This document shows positions 16,468 to 24,467 of a stretch of 40,274 bases of DNA, one piece after another (position 1 is the stretch's first letter; each line of letters starts with the position of its first letter). A program made the position numbers and the translations under genes. The notes beneath the pieces are model-generated. The model was not told the origin of the DNA. It saw only the letters and a list, made by a program, of their open reading frames with translations, and ran no database searches. Source of the stretch: Deltaproteobacteria bacterium (GTDB lineage: Bacteria > Myxococcota_A > Polyangia > Haliangiales > Haliangiaceae); assembly GCA_019237945.1 (NCBI GenBank), contig JAFAOG010000084.1, forward strand, positions 1-40,274. The letters are read 5' to 3'.

Positions 16468-17389
16468 GGTACGCGAGCCGCTTCGATTCGCGCCGCACGT
16501 GCGCGACGAGGTCGAGGATCAGGCCGGTCGCCATCGACACGACCGCGACGAGCCCGAGCGTGAAGGAAAAGATCGCCGTCGGGAACCGGCGCACGAGGCC
16601 GGTATCGAGGTACTCGAAGAAGACCGGCAGCGCGAGGAAGAACCCGACGAGGAAGAACAGCATCGCGATCAGCCCGAAGAACAAGAGCGGGCGCTCGTTG
16701 CGCATCAGGTTGATGATCGTGACGAGGATGCGGTAGCCGTCGCGGAACGTGCGCAGCTTGCTCGTCGAGCCGGGCGGCCGCTCCTTGTAGTTCGTCTCGA
16801 TCTCGGCGAGCGCCATCTTCATCTGCATGGCGTGCACGGTCAGCTCGGTCTCGATCTCGAACTCGCGCGAGAACGACGGGAAGCTCTTCACGAAGCGCCG
16901 CGAGAACACGCGGTAACCGGAGAGCATGTCGTCGATCGCCGAGCCGAACAGCCAGGCGACGAGCCCGGTCAGCACCTTGTTGCCGAGGCGGTGGCCGGCG
17001 CGGTACGCGGCCTGGTGGACCTCGACGCGGCGTCCCACGACCATGTCGAGGTTGTCCTGAACCAGCTTTCCGACCAGCTGCGGCGCCACCGAGGCGTCGT
17101 AGGTGTCGTCGCCATCGACCATGACGTAGACGTCGGCCTCGATGTCCTGGAACATCCGGCGCACGACGTTGCCCTTGCCGCGGCGCAGCTCCTTGCGGAC
17201 TTCCGCCCCGGCGGCGCGGGCGACGCCCGAGGTGTCGTCGGTCGAGTTGTTGTCGTAGACGTAGACGGTCGCGGTCGGCAGGCTGGCCTTGAAGTCGCGG
17301 ACAACCTTGTCAATCGCGGCGGCCTCGTTGAAGCACGGCACCAGGACTGCAACACGAAGGCCGTCGAACACGGTCCTGTCTTGTAACAC
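16379..17389 (-). CDS. GT2 glycosyltransferase with two C-terminal membrane helices
   Basis: 336 residues. GT-A domain: VAVLVPCFNEAAAIDKVV, VYVYDNNSTDDT (Asp/Asn in place of DDGS), VYVMVDGDDTYD (DGDD metal motif), then DMLSGYRVFSRRFVKSFP. Two helices follow (about 233-257 and 272-296), then a Pro/Ala-rich tail. This group (GT2, DPM1-like with NNSTD motif) synthesises or transfers sugars on polyprenyl carriers. FEIETELTVHAMQM and NYKERPPGSTSKLRT are typical interior blocks. The start is a GTG at 17389; a GTG six codons in (17371) is also possible and no leaderless box decides. The tail is coded antisense to the DUF2304 gene for 89 bases. Together with 11532-12596 and 15377-16075 it makes the third such enzyme within 6 kb. 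Confidence 0.85.
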   Translation of the reverse strand: MLQDRTVFDGLRVAVLVPCFNEAAAIDKVVRDFKASLPTATVYVYDNNSTDDTSGVARAAGAEVRKELRRGKGNVVRRMFQDIEADVYVMVDGDDTYDASVAPQLVGKLVQDNLDMVVGRRVEVHQAAYRAGHRLGNKVLTGLVAWLFGSAIDDMLSGYRVFSRRFVKSFPSFSREFEIETELTVHAMQMKMALAEIETNYKERPPGSTSKLRTFRDGYRILVTIINLMRNERPLLFFGLIAMLFFLVGFFLALPVFFEYLDTGLVRRFPTAIFSFTLGLVAVVSMATGLILDLVAHVRRESKRLAYLSYPAPREAAAPAVAPAARASLAGSRAPE

Positions 17390-17399
17390 GGGGTTCGGG

Positions 17400-17405
17400 C
17401 ATGAT
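17400..17405 (+). promoter_or_regulatory. Imperfect leaderless-type box CATGAT
   Basis: CATGAT, 6 bases, then the GTG at 17412. The first T of TANNNT is C, but position and spacing match the other sites. Confidence 0.3.
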
Positions 17406-17411
17406 GCAGCC

Positions 17412-19505
17412 GTGCGAGCGCTGGCCGCACTGGTGCTGATGGCCGCGTGCGGCCAGGTGATTCCGGTCGCAGAAGGGCCGCGTCTCGCCGCGTCCGACGT
17501 GCTCGTCGTCGTCGCGCATCAGGACGACGATCTGTTGTTCATGCAGCCCGATCTGACGGAGGACGTGAAGGCCGGGCGCAGCGTGACGATCATCGACGTG
17601 ACGGCGGGCGATGCGACGAACGGCATCGACTACGTCGAGGCGCGACAGCGCGCGCAGATGGCGGCGTACGGCGTGCTCGCCGGCGGCAACATGTGGAGCT
17701 GCGAGGGCATCGACCTCGCCGGTCACGTCGCCGTGCGGTGTCAGCTCGCATCGGCACCGGTGACGATCGTGTTCCTCGGCTATCCCGACGGCGGCATCGG
17801 CGGCGAGTTCCCGAGCAGCCTGCTCAAGCTGTGGGAAGGCACCGTGCCGTCGGCGACCACGATCGCGCGCGTGCCGGCGACGTACGATCGCGATGGCCTG
17901 ATCGCGACGGTGGCGGACATCGTGACGGCGACCTCGCCGCGCGTGATCCGCACGCTCGACATCAGCGGCACGCACGACAGCGACCACACCGATCACATGA
18001 TCGTCGGCGCGCTGACCGTGATCGCGACGGCGCAGGCCGCGAGCGACGCGCGACTGATCGCGTATCGCGGCTACAACACCGCAAGCGAGCCGCCGAACAC
18101 CGCGGATGTGGTCGTCGCCGATGCGTCGATCGGTTATCGCGCGTACCAGGCGTGCATGACCGACTGCGGCGTCGCGTGCGGCACCGGCGCGTGCTCGACG
18201 ATCACCGATGCGCGCTTCGATTCGTTCGTCCATCGCCGCTACGCCGTGTCGCGCCGCGTGACGCCACTCGCCGGCGCGCTCCGCAGTGCTGGCCGCTGCC
18301 TCGTCGCCGATCCGAGCGGCGCGCTGCTGCTCGACGACTGCGCGGGCGGCAATCTCGCGATCTCGACCGGCGCGCAGATCCAGATCGGCGACCGCTGCCT
18401 GCAAGGCGACGAGAGCGGCACGGTGTTCGCGACCGACTGCCTGCCGATCGCGCAGCAGCGCTGGCTCGTCGACGACGAAGGCCACGTGTTCCTCGGCATG
18501 CCCGCCGCGCCGGCGCCGCGGATGGATTACGACCACACGCTGTGCCTCGCGCCCGACGTCGATGGCGTGCGGGTCGCGCGCTGCGGCAGCCAGCTCGATG
18601 CGCGCTGGCAGCTCGTGCGCCCGCCGGTCGCGACGCCCGATGCGACGATCGCGCTCTCTCGCAGCGGCCGCGCGCGCCGGCTCGCCGATGTCTCCGGCGA
18701 TGGCCTCGCCGATCTGTGCTCGGTCGAGCTCGGCGTCCTGACCTGCGCGCTCGGCGATGGCACCGGCGGCTTCGCACCCGCGGCGCCGATCGACACGACC
18801 CTCGCGCGGTTTGCCGTCGAGCCGGAGAGCCTCGTGCTCGGCGATGTCGATGGCGACGGTCGCGCCGACGCCTGCGGCCGCTCGACGAACGGCATCGCGT
18901 GCGAGCTCTCGACGAACGGCTACACGCCGGCGCCGTTCTCCACGGCGTTCGCGCGCACCGGGACCGCGAACCTCGATGATCGCTCGCTCGCGATCGTCGA
19001 CGGCGAGATCTGCGGTCACTCCGCGGACGGCGCCGTGTGCGCGACGGCCGACGATGTCCACGTGCTCTCGAAGTGGCCGCAGCCGGGCACGCTCGTGTGG
19101 CCCGCCGCGCTCGACGGTGACGGCACGCCCGACTGGTGCATGGCGACGTCGAGCGGACCGCAGTGCGGCGTGTCGACACTCGCGCCACTCACCACCGACG
19201 GCGTGCCCTGGGGCTTCTCGCAGCGCGCGCAGGTCGAGGGCAGCCAGCCCGTCGACGGTCCGATCGAGTGCAACAAGAGCGCGCTCGCCGACATCGACGG
19301 CGACGGCCGCGCCGACCTGTGCATCGCGCTCGGCGGCACGATCGCGTGTGCGCGCGCGCAGGACAACGGCTTCGGCCCGCGCACCACGATGCTCACGGTG
19401 CCGACGAAGATCACGGCGCTGTGGCTCGGCGATCTCGACGGAGATGGCCGCGCCGACACCTGCGTCGACGACGGCACCAACGTCACGTGCGCGCTCAGCC
19501 CTTAG
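17412..19505 (+). CDS. Lipoprotein with PIG-L deacetylase, ricin-B-like and FG-GAP repeat domains
   Basis: 697 residues from a GTG; lipobox-like LMAAC with C13. Residues 28-280 form a PIG-L/LmbE-type N-deacetylase: VLVVVAHQDDDLLF (H36, D38, D39; family AHPDDD) and SGTHDSDHTDHM, whose H192-T-D-H195 completes the zinc site. The family removes acetyl from GlcNAc-type groups on lipids, mycothiol precursors or glycans. Residues 290-403 look like a ricin-B (beta-trefoil) lectin domain, with AGRCLVADPSGALLLDDC, DRCLQGDESGTVFATDC and QRWLVDD as QxW-type units. Residues 410-697 are FG-GAP/VCBS repeats: at least four calcium-loop copies such as DVSGDGLADLC, DVDGDGRADAC, DIDGDGRADLC and DLDGDGRADTC, each followed by a short cysteine strand. 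It is a surface or periplasmic carbohydrate-binding deacetylase by architecture. Overlaps the convergent GT2 gene by 11 bases. Confidence 0.85.
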   Translation: MRALAALVLMAACGQVIPVAEGPRLAASDVLVVVAHQDDDLLFMQPDLTEDVKAGRSVTIIDVTAGDATNGIDYVEARQRAQMAAYGVLAGGNMWSCEGIDLAGHVAVRCQLASAPVTIVFLGYPDGGIGGEFPSSLLKLWEGTVPSATTIARVPATYDRDGLIATVADIVTATSPRVIRTLDISGTHDSDHTDHMIVGALTVIATAQAASDARLIAYRGYNTASEPPNTADVVVADASIGYRAYQACMTDCGVACGTGACSTITDARFDSFVHRRYAVSRRVTPLAGALRSAGRCLVADPSGALLLDDCAGGNLAISTGAQIQIGDRCLQGDESGTVFATDCLPIAQQRWLVDDEGHVFLGMPAAPAPRMDYDHTLCLAPDVDGVRVARCGSQLDARWQLVRPPVATPDATIALSRSGRARRLADVSGDGLADLCSVELGVLTCALGDGTGGFAPAAPIDTTLARFAVEPESLVLGDVDGDGRADACGRSTNGIACELSTNGYTPAPFSTAFARTGTANLDDRSLAIVDGEICGHSADGAVCATADDVHVLSKWPQPGTLVWPAALDGDGTPDWCMATSSGPQCGVSTLAPLTTDGVPWGFSQRAQVEGSQPVDGPIECNKSALADIDGDGRADLCIALGGTIACARAQDNGFGPRTTMLTVPTKITALWLGDLDGDGRADTCVDDGTNVTCALSP

Positions 19506-20286
19506 CGGTGATGCGGCGAGCCGCCGCGAGCGCCCGATAGATGTTGACGATCGCGTGCGCCTTCAGCTTCGCGGTCGCGCGCGTCACCACGCCGGCCTCG
19601 CGATAGCGCGCCGCGAGCGCCGCCGTCTCGTGCATCTGCACGACGTAGCCGCTGCCGCTCTTGCTCGTGTCGTACATGCGGAAGCACGCGATCGGCTCCG
19701 CGATGTACACGGGGTCGCCGCGCCGCGCGAGCCGCAGCCACAGGTCGTAATCGAACGCGTACTTCACGGCCGGATCGAGATAGCCGATCTCGTCGTGCAC
19801 GCTGCGCCGCCAGAACGTCGTCATCTGCGACACGTAGTTCTCGGTCAGCAGGCGCGCGAACGTATGCCGCCGCGACCGGAAGTCCTTGTACGCGCTGACC
19901 CAGCGTCGCATCTCGCGGTCGTGCTCGTCGATGATCGTGCACCGCCCGTGCACCCACTCCGCCTCGGGATGCGCGCGGAACGCCGCCGCCACGCGCGCGA
20001 GCGCCCCGGGGAGCAGCGTGTCGTCGCTGTTGACCCAGCCGACGATGTCGCCGGTCGCGGTGCGCAGGCCCTTGTTGATCGCGTCGACCTGGCCGTTGTC
20101 GGCCTCGCTGCGCCACTGCAATCGATCGCCGTAGCTCTTCAGGATCTCGACCGTGCCGTCGGTCGATGCGCCGTCGAGCACGCGGTATTCGAGCTCGAAG
20201 TCGCCGGTCTGCGACAGCACCGAGTCGATCGTGCGCCGGATGAACCGCGCATGATTGAACGACGGCGTGATGATCGAGATCTTCAT
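19495..20286 (-). CDS. GT2 glycosyltransferase (WcaA-like, soluble)
   Basis: 263 residues, no membrane helix. GT-A: ISIITPSFNHARFIRRTIDSVL, VLDGASTDGTVEIL (DG-S-TD), SEADNGQVDAINKG, and VGWVNSDDTLLPGAL, where N-S-D-D is the metal-binding motif of this clade. Later AFDYDLWLRLARRGDPVYI is the acceptor-loop signature. The subfamily adds sugars to lipopolysaccharide or capsule repeats. It is a paralog of the partial protein at 39543-40274. The first four bases of its start overlap the end of the gene upstream (ATGA), so both come from one transcript. Confidence 0.85.
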   Translation of the reverse strand: MKISIITPSFNHARFIRRTIDSVLSQTGDFELEYRVLDGASTDGTVEILKSYGDRLQWRSEADNGQVDAINKGLRTATGDIVGWVNSDDTLLPGALARVAAAFRAHPEAEWVHGRCTIIDEHDREMRRWVSAYKDFRSRRHTFARLLTENYVSQMTTFWRRSVHDEIGYLDPAVKYAFDYDLWLRLARRGDPVYIAEPIACFRMYDTSKSGSGYVVQMHETAALAARYREAGVVTRATAKLKAHAIVNIYRALAAARRITAKG

Positions 20287-21635
20287 CGGACGCTCGCCGC
20301 GGCATCGAGCACCCGCTCCGCCACATGGCCATCGGCGCCGTAGAAGTAGCGATCGGTGAACGCGCGCCGTGCCTGCATCATCGCCGCGGTCGGAGCCAGC
20401 TTGCCGTCGAGCGCATCGCGCAGCTGCCGCGACAGCTCGTCGCGACTCGTCGGCAGCAACGCACCTCCGCTCGTGTGGATCGGCACGAGGCCCGCACGGT
20501 TTCGATCATGCGCCTCGCCCCAGCCGGCGTAGATCACCGGCTTCCTCGTCAGCATCGCCTCGATCATCACGGTCGACTGAAATCCCACGATGACGTCGGC
20601 CCGCACGATCAGATGACTCGCGGTGCCGGCGCCCGCCGTCACGCGCACGTTCGGCATCGGATCGGCGGCAAACTCCGCCTCGACCTCGGCGAGCTCGACC
20701 TGCTGCGGATGCGCCTTGATCACGACCTCGATATCGTCGCGTTCGCGCGCCAGCTCGCGCAGCGCCGCATGCGTCGCGTCGCGCAGCGACTTCCACGGGC
20801 GTTCCGGCAACGCCTCGGTCGTCCGCAGATAGGTATCGGCGTCGTACGTGAAGAACACGACGAGCTTCTTGCCTTCGGAGAGCCCCATCTGCGCTTTCGT
20901 CGGCCAGCGCGCCTCGTGGAAGAAGAAGTCCGACCGCGGCTGCCCGAGCACCTGCATCTTCGCCTCCGGCGCGCCGATCTTGCGCCAGAAGTCGCGCACG
21001 TTCGCGTTCCAGAAGTAGTACGCGTCGGCGATCGGCGGATAGCGCTCGGCCATCACGCGCGCGTGCTCGTCCATCAGCGCGCTCGGGGCGATCGTGCCTT
21101 CCTTGTCCTGCACGACGGTCGGCACGCCGAGCCCACGCAGCTCCTCGATCAGCGGCCGCAGGTAATAGAACGTATCGGCCGGCGTGATCAGCGCGTGCAG
21201 GCCAGTCTCCCGCACGAGCCGCCGCGCGAGCGGCCCCGCAACCGCGCGCTTGAACCGCTCGATCGACGACGCCATCGCGCCCTCGCCGTACACGCAGTTG
21301 AGGTCGCGCTGCTCCGGTGGAAAAAAGAAGTTGAGGTCCGTGAACAGCTGGAACGGGTCGAGCACCCACAGCGTGTGCGCCGTGTCGGCCGTGACCAGCG
21401 CGTCGACGTCGAGGTCGTAGCAGTGGTTGAAGATCACGAACGTCTTGCCGCCGGCGCGCCCCCGCTTGCGCGGACCCTCGCGGAAGAATCGACGCGTATA
21501 CAGCTCCCTGCGAGCCGAACGCACCGCCCGATCGATCGACGGATGCAGCGCCTGCAGCCGCGAGATCGTGATCCCGCGCCCGCGCAGCCAGTCGATCACG
21601 TAAGCGGGTGCCTGCAAGCCAGCGTGATGTACCAT
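20283..21635 (-). CDS. Putative CDP-glycerol/capsule-type glycan transferase (GT-B fold)
   Basis: 450 residues. The middle and C-terminal parts are GT-B-like: TFVIFNHCYDLDVDAL, LITPADTFYYLRPLIEEL (first Rossmann half) and ADAYYFWNANVRDFW with KMQVLGQPRSDFFF, then in the C-terminal half KLVVFFTYDAD, IEVVIKAHPQQVELAEV, RADVIVGFQSTVMIEAMLTRKPVIY. KAHP, a D-x-x-x-GF-x-ST motif and E-A-x-x-x-x-KPV are the blocks that CDP-glycerol:glycerophosphotransferase and capsule/surface-polysaccharide transferases share. The substrate is unknown. The ATG overlaps, on the opposite strand, the ATG of the ABC exporter gene (shared CATG at 21633-21636). It is upstream of and coupled to the GT2 gene by a 4-base overlap. 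Confidence 0.65.
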   Translation of the reverse strand: MVHHAGLQAPAYVIDWLRGRGITISRLQALHPSIDRAVRSARRELYTRRFFREGPRKRGRAGGKTFVIFNHCYDLDVDALVTADTAHTLWVLDPFQLFTDLNFFFPPEQRDLNCVYGEGAMASSIERFKRAVAGPLARRLVRETGLHALITPADTFYYLRPLIEELRGLGVPTVVQDKEGTIAPSALMDEHARVMAERYPPIADAYYFWNANVRDFWRKIGAPEAKMQVLGQPRSDFFFHEARWPTKAQMGLSEGKKLVVFFTYDADTYLRTTEALPERPWKSLRDATHAALRELARERDDIEVVIKAHPQQVELAEVEAEFAADPMPNVRVTAGAGTASHLIVRADVIVGFQSTVMIEAMLTRKPVIYAGWGEAHDRNRAGLVPIHTSGGALLPTSRDELSRQLRDALDGKLAPTAAMMQARRAFTDRYFYGADGHVAERVLDAAASVR

Positions 21636-23424
21636 GACGGCGTTGCCCGATCGCCTGCCCCTCCTCCTGACCCGGTACTTCCGCCAGTTCTGGGGCTACG
21701 TCGGTCCGCGCATGCTCGTGGTGATCGCGCTGACGATCGTCATGAGCTACGCCGAGGGCATCGGGCTCGCGCTGTTCTATCCGTTGTTTGCGACGTCGAC
21801 CGGCGCCGCGGCCGAGCAGCCGTGGAACCCGATCTACGCACTCCTCCATGCGTTCGGCGTGGGCGCGACGCCGGCCGCCGTGCTGCCGCTGATCATGGGC
21901 CTCTACCTCGTGAAGGGGCTGCTCCAGTACGCGACGTTTCGCTACAAGTTCGCGCTGATCCGGCACGTCAGCCGGAAGCTGCGGCGCCGCGCGCTGACCG
22001 CGCTCAGCCACGCGGACTACCAGCACGTCGCCGGCACGAACGCCGGCTTCTACTCGAACTTCATCACGGGCGAGGTCAACCGCGCGGCCGCTGCGTTCGG
22101 CTACTTCGTGCAGTCGCTGTCGCCAGCGCTGTCGGCCGGCGTGCTGTTCCTGCTCGTGTTCATGCTCGACTGGCGGCTGTCGCTCGTCTGCATCGGCATG
22201 GGCCTCGTGATGGTCGGCCTGACGCGAGTCACCGGCTTTGTCGTGCGCCGGCACTCGATTGTCGTGACGAAAGAATCGGGCGTGCTCGCGGGCCTGCTGA
22301 TCCAGATGCTGCACGCGTTCAAGTATCTGCGCGCGACCGGCTCGTACCCGCGGTTCGACGCGAAGGTCGAGGCGTCGTCAGAGAAGATCCTCGAGGCCGA
22401 CTTCAAGGGCTCGACGGCGAATGCGTTCCTGCTCGCGATGTCGCAGCCGATCATGGTCGTGTTCCTCGGCGCGATCCTCTACTTCCGCGCGGTCGTGCAA
22501 GGCGCCGAGCTCGCGTCGCTGTTCGTGCTGCTGCTCTACTTCTTCCGCGTGATGACGGAGGTGTTCGTGCTGCAGTCATCGTGGCAGCAGTTCTGCGCGT
22601 ACATGGGCTCGGTCGATCTCGTGCGCGACGCCACGGAGCAGACGGAGGCGCATGCAGAGCCGCAGGGCGGCGAGCCGTACGCAGGGCTCAAGCAGGCGAT
22701 CGTCCTCCACAAGGTCGGCTTCGCGTACAAGACCGGCAGCCCCGTGCTCGTCGATATCGACCTGCGCATACCCGCCAACACGACGGTCGCATTCGTCGGC
22801 GGCTCGGGCGCAGGGAAGTCGACGCTCGTCGATCTGATCACCGGCACACTTCGCCCGACGCAAGGCAAGATCACGATCGACGGTCGCGACCTCGCCACCG
22901 TGGACCTCGCGCAGCTTCGCCAGCACGTCGGCTACGTCCCGCAGGATGCCGTCCTGTTCGATGACTCGGTCGGCGCGAACATCGCACTATGGTCTCCGCA
23001 GTTCACCGACGCACAGATCCGCGACGCCGCCGCACGCGCACGCTGCCTCGAGTTCATCGAGAAGATGCCGCAGCAGTTCGACACGCCGGTTGGCGACCGC
23101 GGTGTCAAGGTCTCGGGCGGTCAGCGCCAGCGCCTCGCGATCGCGCGCGAGCTGATCCGCTCGCCCGACATCCTCGTGCTCGACGAAGCGACCTCTGCCC
23201 TCGACTCGGAGTCCGAGCTCGCGATCCAGCGCTCGATCGATCAGCTCAAGGGCCAGATGACGATCGTCATCATCGCGCACCGCCTCTCGACGATCCGCAA
23301 CTGCGACACGGTCTACGTCCTCGGAGACGGCAAGATCATCGAGCAGGGCGGTTTCGACGAGCTCGCAGCCCGTCCGGGCGGCCACTTCCAGCGCATGTGC
23401 GAGCTGCAGGAGCTGGCGCCCTGA
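21634..23424 (+). CDS. ABC exporter, fused membrane and ATPase domains (MsbA/lipid-oligosaccharide flippase type)
   Basis: 596 residues, the size of a half-transporter. The type-I exporter membrane domain (about 15-330, six helices) starts with LTRYFRQFWGYVG. The ATPase has VGGSGAGKST (Walker A, K395), signature SGGQRQR (494-500), Walker B ILVLDEATSALD (513-524, E518) and the H-loop IIAHRLSTI (H549). It works as a homodimer. Family members flip lipid A, lipid-linked oligosaccharides or export peptides; the neighbouring glycosyltransferases and Pse genes point to a lipid-linked glycan, as inference. The ATG shares CATG with the divergent gene start, so its promoter must lie inside that gene. 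pseB follows after 44 bases. Confidence 0.9.
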   Translation: MTALPDRLPLLLTRYFRQFWGYVGPRMLVVIALTIVMSYAEGIGLALFYPLFATSTGAAAEQPWNPIYALLHAFGVGATPAAVLPLIMGLYLVKGLLQYATFRYKFALIRHVSRKLRRRALTALSHADYQHVAGTNAGFYSNFITGEVNRAAAAFGYFVQSLSPALSAGVLFLLVFMLDWRLSLVCIGMGLVMVGLTRVTGFVVRRHSIVVTKESGVLAGLLIQMLHAFKYLRATGSYPRFDAKVEASSEKILEADFKGSTANAFLLAMSQPIMVVFLGAILYFRAVVQGAELASLFVLLLYFFRVMTEVFVLQSSWQQFCAYMGSVDLVRDATEQTEAHAEPQGGEPYAGLKQAIVLHKVGFAYKTGSPVLVDIDLRIPANTTVAFVGGSGAGKSTLVDLITGTLRPTQGKITIDGRDLATVDLAQLRQHVGYVPQDAVLFDDSVGANIALWSPQFTDAQIRDAAARARCLEFIEKMPQQFDTPVGDRGVKVSGGQRQRLAIARELIRSPDILVLDEATSALDSESELAIQRSIDQLKGQMTIVIIAHRLSTIRNCDTVYVLGDGKIIEQGGFDELAARPGGHFQRMCELQELAP

Positions 23425-23468
23425 CTCGCGCTTGACAGCGCCGCCGGTCCCCGGCACCGTCGCCGACC

Positions 23469-24455
23469 ATGTACTCGCTCGAAGGCAAGTCGGTCCTCGT
23501 CACCGGCGGCACCGGCTCGTTCGGCAAGCGCTTCATCGCGACCGCACTCGAACGCCTCAAACTGAAGCGCCTGGTCGTGTTCTCGCGCGACGAGCTCAAG
23601 CAGTTCGAGATGCAGCAGAAGATCGACGCGCCGATCCTCCGCTACTTCCTGGGCGACGTCCGCGACGAGGCCCGCCTGCACCGCGCGTTCGAAGGCATCG
23701 ACGTCGTCGTTCACGCCGCGGCGCTCAAGCAGGTCCCGGCCGCCGAGTACAACCCGTTCGAGGCGATCAAGACCAACGTCATCGGCGCCGAGAACATCAT
23801 CAACGCCGCCATCGACCACGGCGTCGAGCGCATCATCGCCCTGTCGACCGACAAGGCCGCCAATCCGATCAACACCTACGGCGCCACCAAGCTGTGCTCC
23901 GACAAGCTGTTCATCGCGGGCAACGTCTACGCGGGCGCGCGCCCGACCCGATTCTCCGTCGTGCGCTACGGCAACGTCGTCGGCAGCCGCGGCTCGGTCA
24001 TCCCGTTCTTCCTGTCGCGCAAGAAGACCGGCACCCTGCCGATCACCGACCCGCGCATGACGCGCTTCTGGATCACGCTCCAGCAGGGCGTCGACTTCGT
24101 GATCGACTGCCTCGAGCGCATGCACGGCGGCGAGCTCTACGTCCCCAAGATCCCGTCGATGAACATCATGGATCTCGCGGCCGCGATCGCCCCTGAATGC
24201 AAGCACGAGATCGTCGGCATCCGTCCCGGCGAGAAGCTGCACGAGGTGATGGTGGTCGATGACGACGCGCGCAATACCGTCGAGATGCCCGACCGTTACG
24301 TGATCCTGCCGCAGTTCGACTACAGCTGGCTGACCCACTACGACGGCCTCAAGCGCTGCCCCGAGGGCTTCCGCTACGCCTCGGACACGAACGACCGCTG
24401 GCTGACGCGCGAGCAGCTGGTCGACATGACCCGCGGCATCACCGTCGAGGCGTAG
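23469..24455 (+). CDS. pseB: UDP-N-acetylglucosamine 4,6-dehydratase (inverting), PseB
   Basis: 328 residues, close to the 333-334 of the Helicobacter and Campylobacter enzymes. Rossmann motif TGGTGSFG (12-19); LSTDKAANP with T127-D128-K129 in place of the classical S/T-D-x, and the Y137-x3-K141 pair in NTYGATK, which is the inverting PseB/FlaA1 arrangement. VFSRDELKQFEMQ and PRMTRFWIT are hallmark blocks. It converts UDP-GlcNAc to the 4-keto-6-deoxy-L-arabino sugar, the first step of pseudaminic acid. The later enzymes (pseC, pseG, the PseI-PseH fusion and a cytidylyltransferase fusion) are encoded on the opposite strand 6-13 kb away. The gene follows the ABC exporter by 44 bases. Related 5-epimerising dehydratases (CapE type) cannot be fully excluded, but the pathway context supports PseB. 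Confidence 0.9.
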   Translation: MYSLEGKSVLVTGGTGSFGKRFIATALERLKLKRLVVFSRDELKQFEMQQKIDAPILRYFLGDVRDEARLHRAFEGIDVVVHAAALKQVPAAEYNPFEAIKTNVIGAENIINAAIDHGVERIIALSTDKAANPINTYGATKLCSDKLFIAGNVYAGARPTRFSVVRYGNVVGSRGSVIPFFLSRKKTGTLPITDPRMTRFWITLQQGVDFVIDCLERMHGGELYVPKIPSMNIMDLAAAIAPECKHEIVGIRPGEKLHEVMVVDDDARNTVEMPDRYVILPQFDYSWLTHYDGLKRCPEGFRYASDTNDRWLTREQLVDMTRGITVEA

Positions 24456-24461
24456 TACGAT
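24456..24461 (+). promoter_or_regulatory. -10 box TACGAT, leaderless-type promoter
   Basis: TACGAT follows the pseB stop, then CGGCGC (6 bases) and the GTG at 24468. The same box, TACGAT, with the same spacing is found before the GT4 gene at 38387. Confidence 0.5.
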
Positions 24462-24467
24462 CGGCGC

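Noticed and set aside
17371-17389. Shorter start (GTG 17371) for the minus-strand GT2
   Set aside because: Possible, but nothing in the sequence decides; the longer form was kept and the uncertainty noted.
17310-19061. A 583-codon minus-strand frame under the PIG-L gene
   Set aside because: Antisense of the PIG-L/FG-GAP gene, which has clear domain evidence; the frame has none.
20325-22964. An 879-codon + strand frame
   Set aside because: Shadow of the CDP-glycerol-type gene and of the ABC exporter in another frame; composition is Arg/His-rich and unlike protein.
23432-23437. TTGACA as a -35 promoter for pseB
   Set aside because: The hexamer 17 bases downstream (CACCGT) is not a -10 and no leaderless-type box precedes the ATG, so it is probably chance.
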